In this document: piece by piece, positions 62,901 to 64,000 of the stretch
How the letters are laid out: the number at the start of each line of letters is the position of its first letter
Position numbering within the stretch: position 1 is the first letter of the stretch
Assembly (NCBI RefSeq): GCF_014652215.1
Contig: NZ_BMYJ01000006.1
Location: forward strand, 216,683 to 280,682
Direction: 5' to 3'
Length of the DNA: 64,000 bases
Source of the DNA: Neogemmobacter tilapiae
GTDB taxonomy: Bacteria > Pseudomonadota > Alphaproteobacteria > Rhodobacterales > Rhodobacteraceae
Notes under the pieces: generated by a model
Told to the model about the DNA's origin: nothing
What the model saw: only the letters and a program-made list of their open reading frames with translations
Database searches by the model: none
Made by a program: the position numbers and the translations under genes

Positions 62901-63654
62901 GGCCATCGTCGGCGGCCACAAGGTTTACCTGCGGACCGGCGAATACAAGGACGGCACGCTGGGCGAGATTTTCATCGACATGCACAAGGAAGGCGCGGGC
63001 TTCCGCGCGATGATGAACAACTTTGCCATCGCGGTGTCGGTTGGTCTGCAATATGGCGTGCCGCTGGAGGAATTCGTGGAGGCCTTCACCTTCACCAAAT
63101 TCGAACCGGCGGGCATGGTGCAGGGCAATGACAGCATCAAGAACGCGACCTCGATCCTGGATTACATCTTCCGCGAACTGGCCGTGTCTTATCTGGACCG
63201 TTCGGACCTGGCCCATGTGAAACCGCAGGGGGCGTCGTTCGACGATCTGGGCGGCGGCACGGATGAAGGGCGGCCGAACATCTCGACCGTCAGCGAAGTG
63301 AAAGCGTCGTCTTCGCTGGAGGTGCTGAAACAGATCAGCTCCACCGGCTTCCTGCGCAAGCGCGTGCCGCAAGATTTCGTGGTGCTGCAAGGCGGGATGG
63401 GGGCGACGGCCCTGACCGGGACCGATGGCGCGGCCCTGTCGATGCTGATGCCAGAGGCGCGGGTGGCTGGGTTTGCCGAAAGCGCATCCAGCTACACCAT
63501 CGCCTCGGTGACCACGCCGATGGATGCAAGGGCAAAGGCGAAGATGCAGGGCTATGAGGGCGAAGCTTGCGGCGAGTGTGGGAACTTCACGCTGGTGCGG
63601 AATGGCACCTGCATGAAGTGCAACACTTGTGGTGGCACGAGCGGGTGTAGCTGA
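59968..63654 (+). CDS. nrdJ: Adenosylcobalamin-dependent ribonucleotide reductase (class II)
   Basis: A 1228-residue class II reductase making deoxynucleotides using vitamin B12. The active-site loop [10 protein letters not shown] has the radical-site Cys476 and Glu478, and the barrel's other cysteine lies near [19 protein letters not shown] and [10 protein letters not shown] are typical. The C-terminus has reductive cysteines (from Cys1201: [10 protein letters not shown], then CMKCNTCGG). The ATG at 59968 follows GGGGGCAGCAGGCAT. Long for the class (enzymes without the insertions are near 700), it is the large class II subtype seen in Rhodobacterales. A hairpin ends the gene. Confidence 0.96.
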   Translation: MKIERNFTTAESGAYGKLGFRLTTSEIRNPDGKIVFRNEAVEVPDGWSQVASDVLAQKYFRKAGVPARLKKVKEAGVPEFLWRSVADTKALEALPEDQRIVGETSARQVFDRLAGAWAYWGWKGGYFTAEVDARAYYDEMRYMLAAQMAAPNSPQWFNTGLHWAYGIDGPSQGHYYVDYKTGVLTKSASAYEHPQPHACFIQSVKDDLVGDGGIMDLWVREARLFKYGSGTGTNFSSLRGEGEKLSGGGKSSGLMGFLKIGDRAAGAIKSGGTTRRAAKMVIIDVDHPDVEDFINWKVIEEQKVASLVAGSKMHEQKLNEIFAAIRGWDGTPEGATDVTKNEALKTAIRSAKKSMIPETYINRVLQYARQGFGSIEFPTYDTDWDSEAYISVSGQNSNNSVRVTDAFLTAVKNDSDWALVRRTDGKVAKTIKARDLWDQVGHAAWACADPGIQFHDTVNAWHTCPEDGAIRGSNPCSEYMFLDDTACNLASMNLLTFLKAGKFDNAAYIHASRLWTITLEISVMMAQFPSQEIAQRSYDFRTLGLGYANIGGLLMNMGLGYDSVEGRALCGGLTALMTGVSYATSAEMAGELGAFPGYARNAEHMLRVIRNHRAAAYSASDYEGVNVNPVPLDAVNCPDQTLVALAKSAWDEALTLGQKHGFRNAQTTVIAPTGTIGLVMDCDTTGIEPDFALVKFKKLAGGGYFKIINQSVPAALEKLGYGSAQIAEIIAHAVGHGSLGQAPAINHTSLIGHGFGPREIEKIEAALPTAFDIKFVFNQWTLGEDFCKGTLGIPAEKLADPTFDLLAHLGFTRAQVAAANDHVCGTMTLENAPHLKAEHYAVFDCANPCGKTGKRYLSVESHIHMMAAAQSFISGAISKTINMPNTATIGETLAAYELSHSLGIKANALYRDGSKLSQPLASALVEDDEEAEEILASGSVMEKAQVIAEKIVEKVIVKEIIRNHREKLPERRKGYTQKAIVGGHKVYLRTGEYKDGTLGEIFIDMHKEGAGFRAMMNNFAIAVSVGLQYGVPLEEFVEAFTFTKFEPAGMVQGNDSIKNATSILDYIFRELAVSYLDRSDLAHVKPQGASFDDLGGGTDEGRPNISTVSEVKASSSLEVLKQISSTGFLRKRVPQDFVVLQGGMGATALTGTDGAALSMLMPEARVAGFAESASSYTIASVTTPMDARAKAKMQGYEGEACGECGNFTLVRNGTCMKCNTCGGTSGCS

Positions 63655-63671
63655 GTTTTGAGATTGGGTTG

Positions 63672-63699
63672 GGGCGCGGAAGGTGAGAGTTCCGCGCCC
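63672..63699 (+). terminator. Hairpin downstream of nrdJ
   Basis: A perfect 10-bp arm GGGCGCGGAA (63672-63681) pairs with 63690-63699 across an 8-base loop, 17 bases after the nrdJ stop. The following TAGCTTTC is a weak U-tract, so termination is probable but not certain. Confidence 0.6.
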
Positions 63700-63867
63700 T
63701 AGCTTTCAGGCGAGAAAGAGACTGGCCTGAAGAGCAACCACAAATGGAAAGTGGCCAAAGAGCCATAGGAGGATGAGTGGTTCGTTTCAATTGGTCTCAT
63801 CAACCATCCACAGCTTTGCCCAATCTTTTGTGTGGGGTGCTGGGGATAAAGATGCGAGGGCACCATC

Positions 63868-63993
63868 ATGGTGGCGTTATATGGACCCTATTGGGTCGAA
63901 TTTGAAAGCAATCTGGGCGGCGTTGGTTTTGGCACGATCGAAGTAGCAACCGTGTTCAGATTGCGGTGGGGGTCCATTTTGATCCTCGTTTGA
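63868..63993 (+). CDS. Short ORF or gene fragment, possibly GrlR-like
   Basis: A 41-residue frame from the ATG at 63868: YGPYWVEFESNLGGVGFGTI is reminiscent of the first strands of the small GrlR-type proteins (Tyr-x-Val-x-Phe-x-Ser-x-x-Gly-x-Gly). The frame then changes to a run without resemblance and stops at 63991-63993. It could be a disrupted gene, a frameshifted copy, or chance. The 170 bases between the nrdJ hairpin and this ORF, including AGGAGG at 63768, contain nothing else I can support. Confidence 0.25.
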   Translation: MVALYGPYWVEFESNLGGVGFGTIEVATVFRLRWGSILILV

Positions 63994-64000
63994 GGACTGT

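Overview
The window is 64 kb of a high-GC chromosome from an alphaproteobacterium, almost certainly a member of the Rhodobacterales (Rhodobacter/Paracoccus relatives). The evidence is the gene content and style: a HdaA with an N-terminal clamp motif, a short ProRS, an RNase E with a large insertion in its S1 domain, a four-subunit sarcosine oxidase operon, a B12-dependent NrdJ, an MmcB-type protein and a Fur-family gene, with many 4-base ATGA/GTGA start-stop overlaps. There is no rRNA operon, CRISPR array, integrase, transposase or prophage. It is mainly core chromosome with a few accessory patches.

Layout. 1-8.6 kb: end of an M20 peptidase, a small secreted protein, a reverse operon (AI-2E permease, hdaA, ppk1), a cbb3-oxidase-like small membrane protein, a TetR/YciI pair with a palindromic operator, an NYN-domain protein and proS. 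8.6-13.3 kb: an inverted repeat pair, two oxidoreductases, an Xre/membrane-protein pair, a ThuA protein and a BrnT-type toxin with a helix-turn-helix antitoxin behind a 16-bp inverted repeat. 13.4-20.5 kb: lolC/lolD lipoprotein export, a ClpP-like periplasmic protein facing a DUF4874/DUF4832 protein, then a structured leader and rne. 20.7-31 kb: tusA, ccdA, a serine-hydrolase/P450 pair, ribB-ribH-nusB, cmoA with a methyltransferase, mmcB, several small unknowns and tRNA-His. 31-38 kb: an RTX-type protein, a DsbA-like protein, an AmiC amidase, PBP1A and prfB. 38-48.8 kb: DUF2189, bactofilin with an M23 peptidase, a DUF455/peroxiredoxin pair, a large AsmA-like protein with queA, and DUF1289/ruvX/ccmI. 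48.9-55 kb: soxBDAG. 55-64 kb: a LecA-like lipoprotein, sodB, eno, a DMT exporter with fur, and nrdJ.

Functional themes. Envelope construction is the strongest: lolCD, amidase, PBP1A, M23 peptidase, bactofilin, the AsmA-like protein and DsbA. Others are RNA metabolism (rne, prfB, queA, cmoA, proS, nusB), c-type cytochrome maturation (ccdA, ccmI) and oxidative/one-carbon metabolism (soxBDAG, sodB, peroxiredoxin).

The clearest departures from ordinary core sequence are (i) about 780 bases of roughly 45-55% G+C with three small ORFs between soxB and soxD, two of them antisense to the operon; (ii) a histidine-rich block of 11 His in 26 residues inside RNase E; (iii) two NrdR-box-like sites 32 bp apart upstream of nrdJ; (iv) the BrnT/HTH pair behind a long inverted repeat; and (v) a lipoprotein whose C-terminus resembles the LecA (PA-IL) galactose lectin. 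Start codons were chosen by hand from ribosome-binding sites and family lengths. Function calls rest on motif recognition without database searches.
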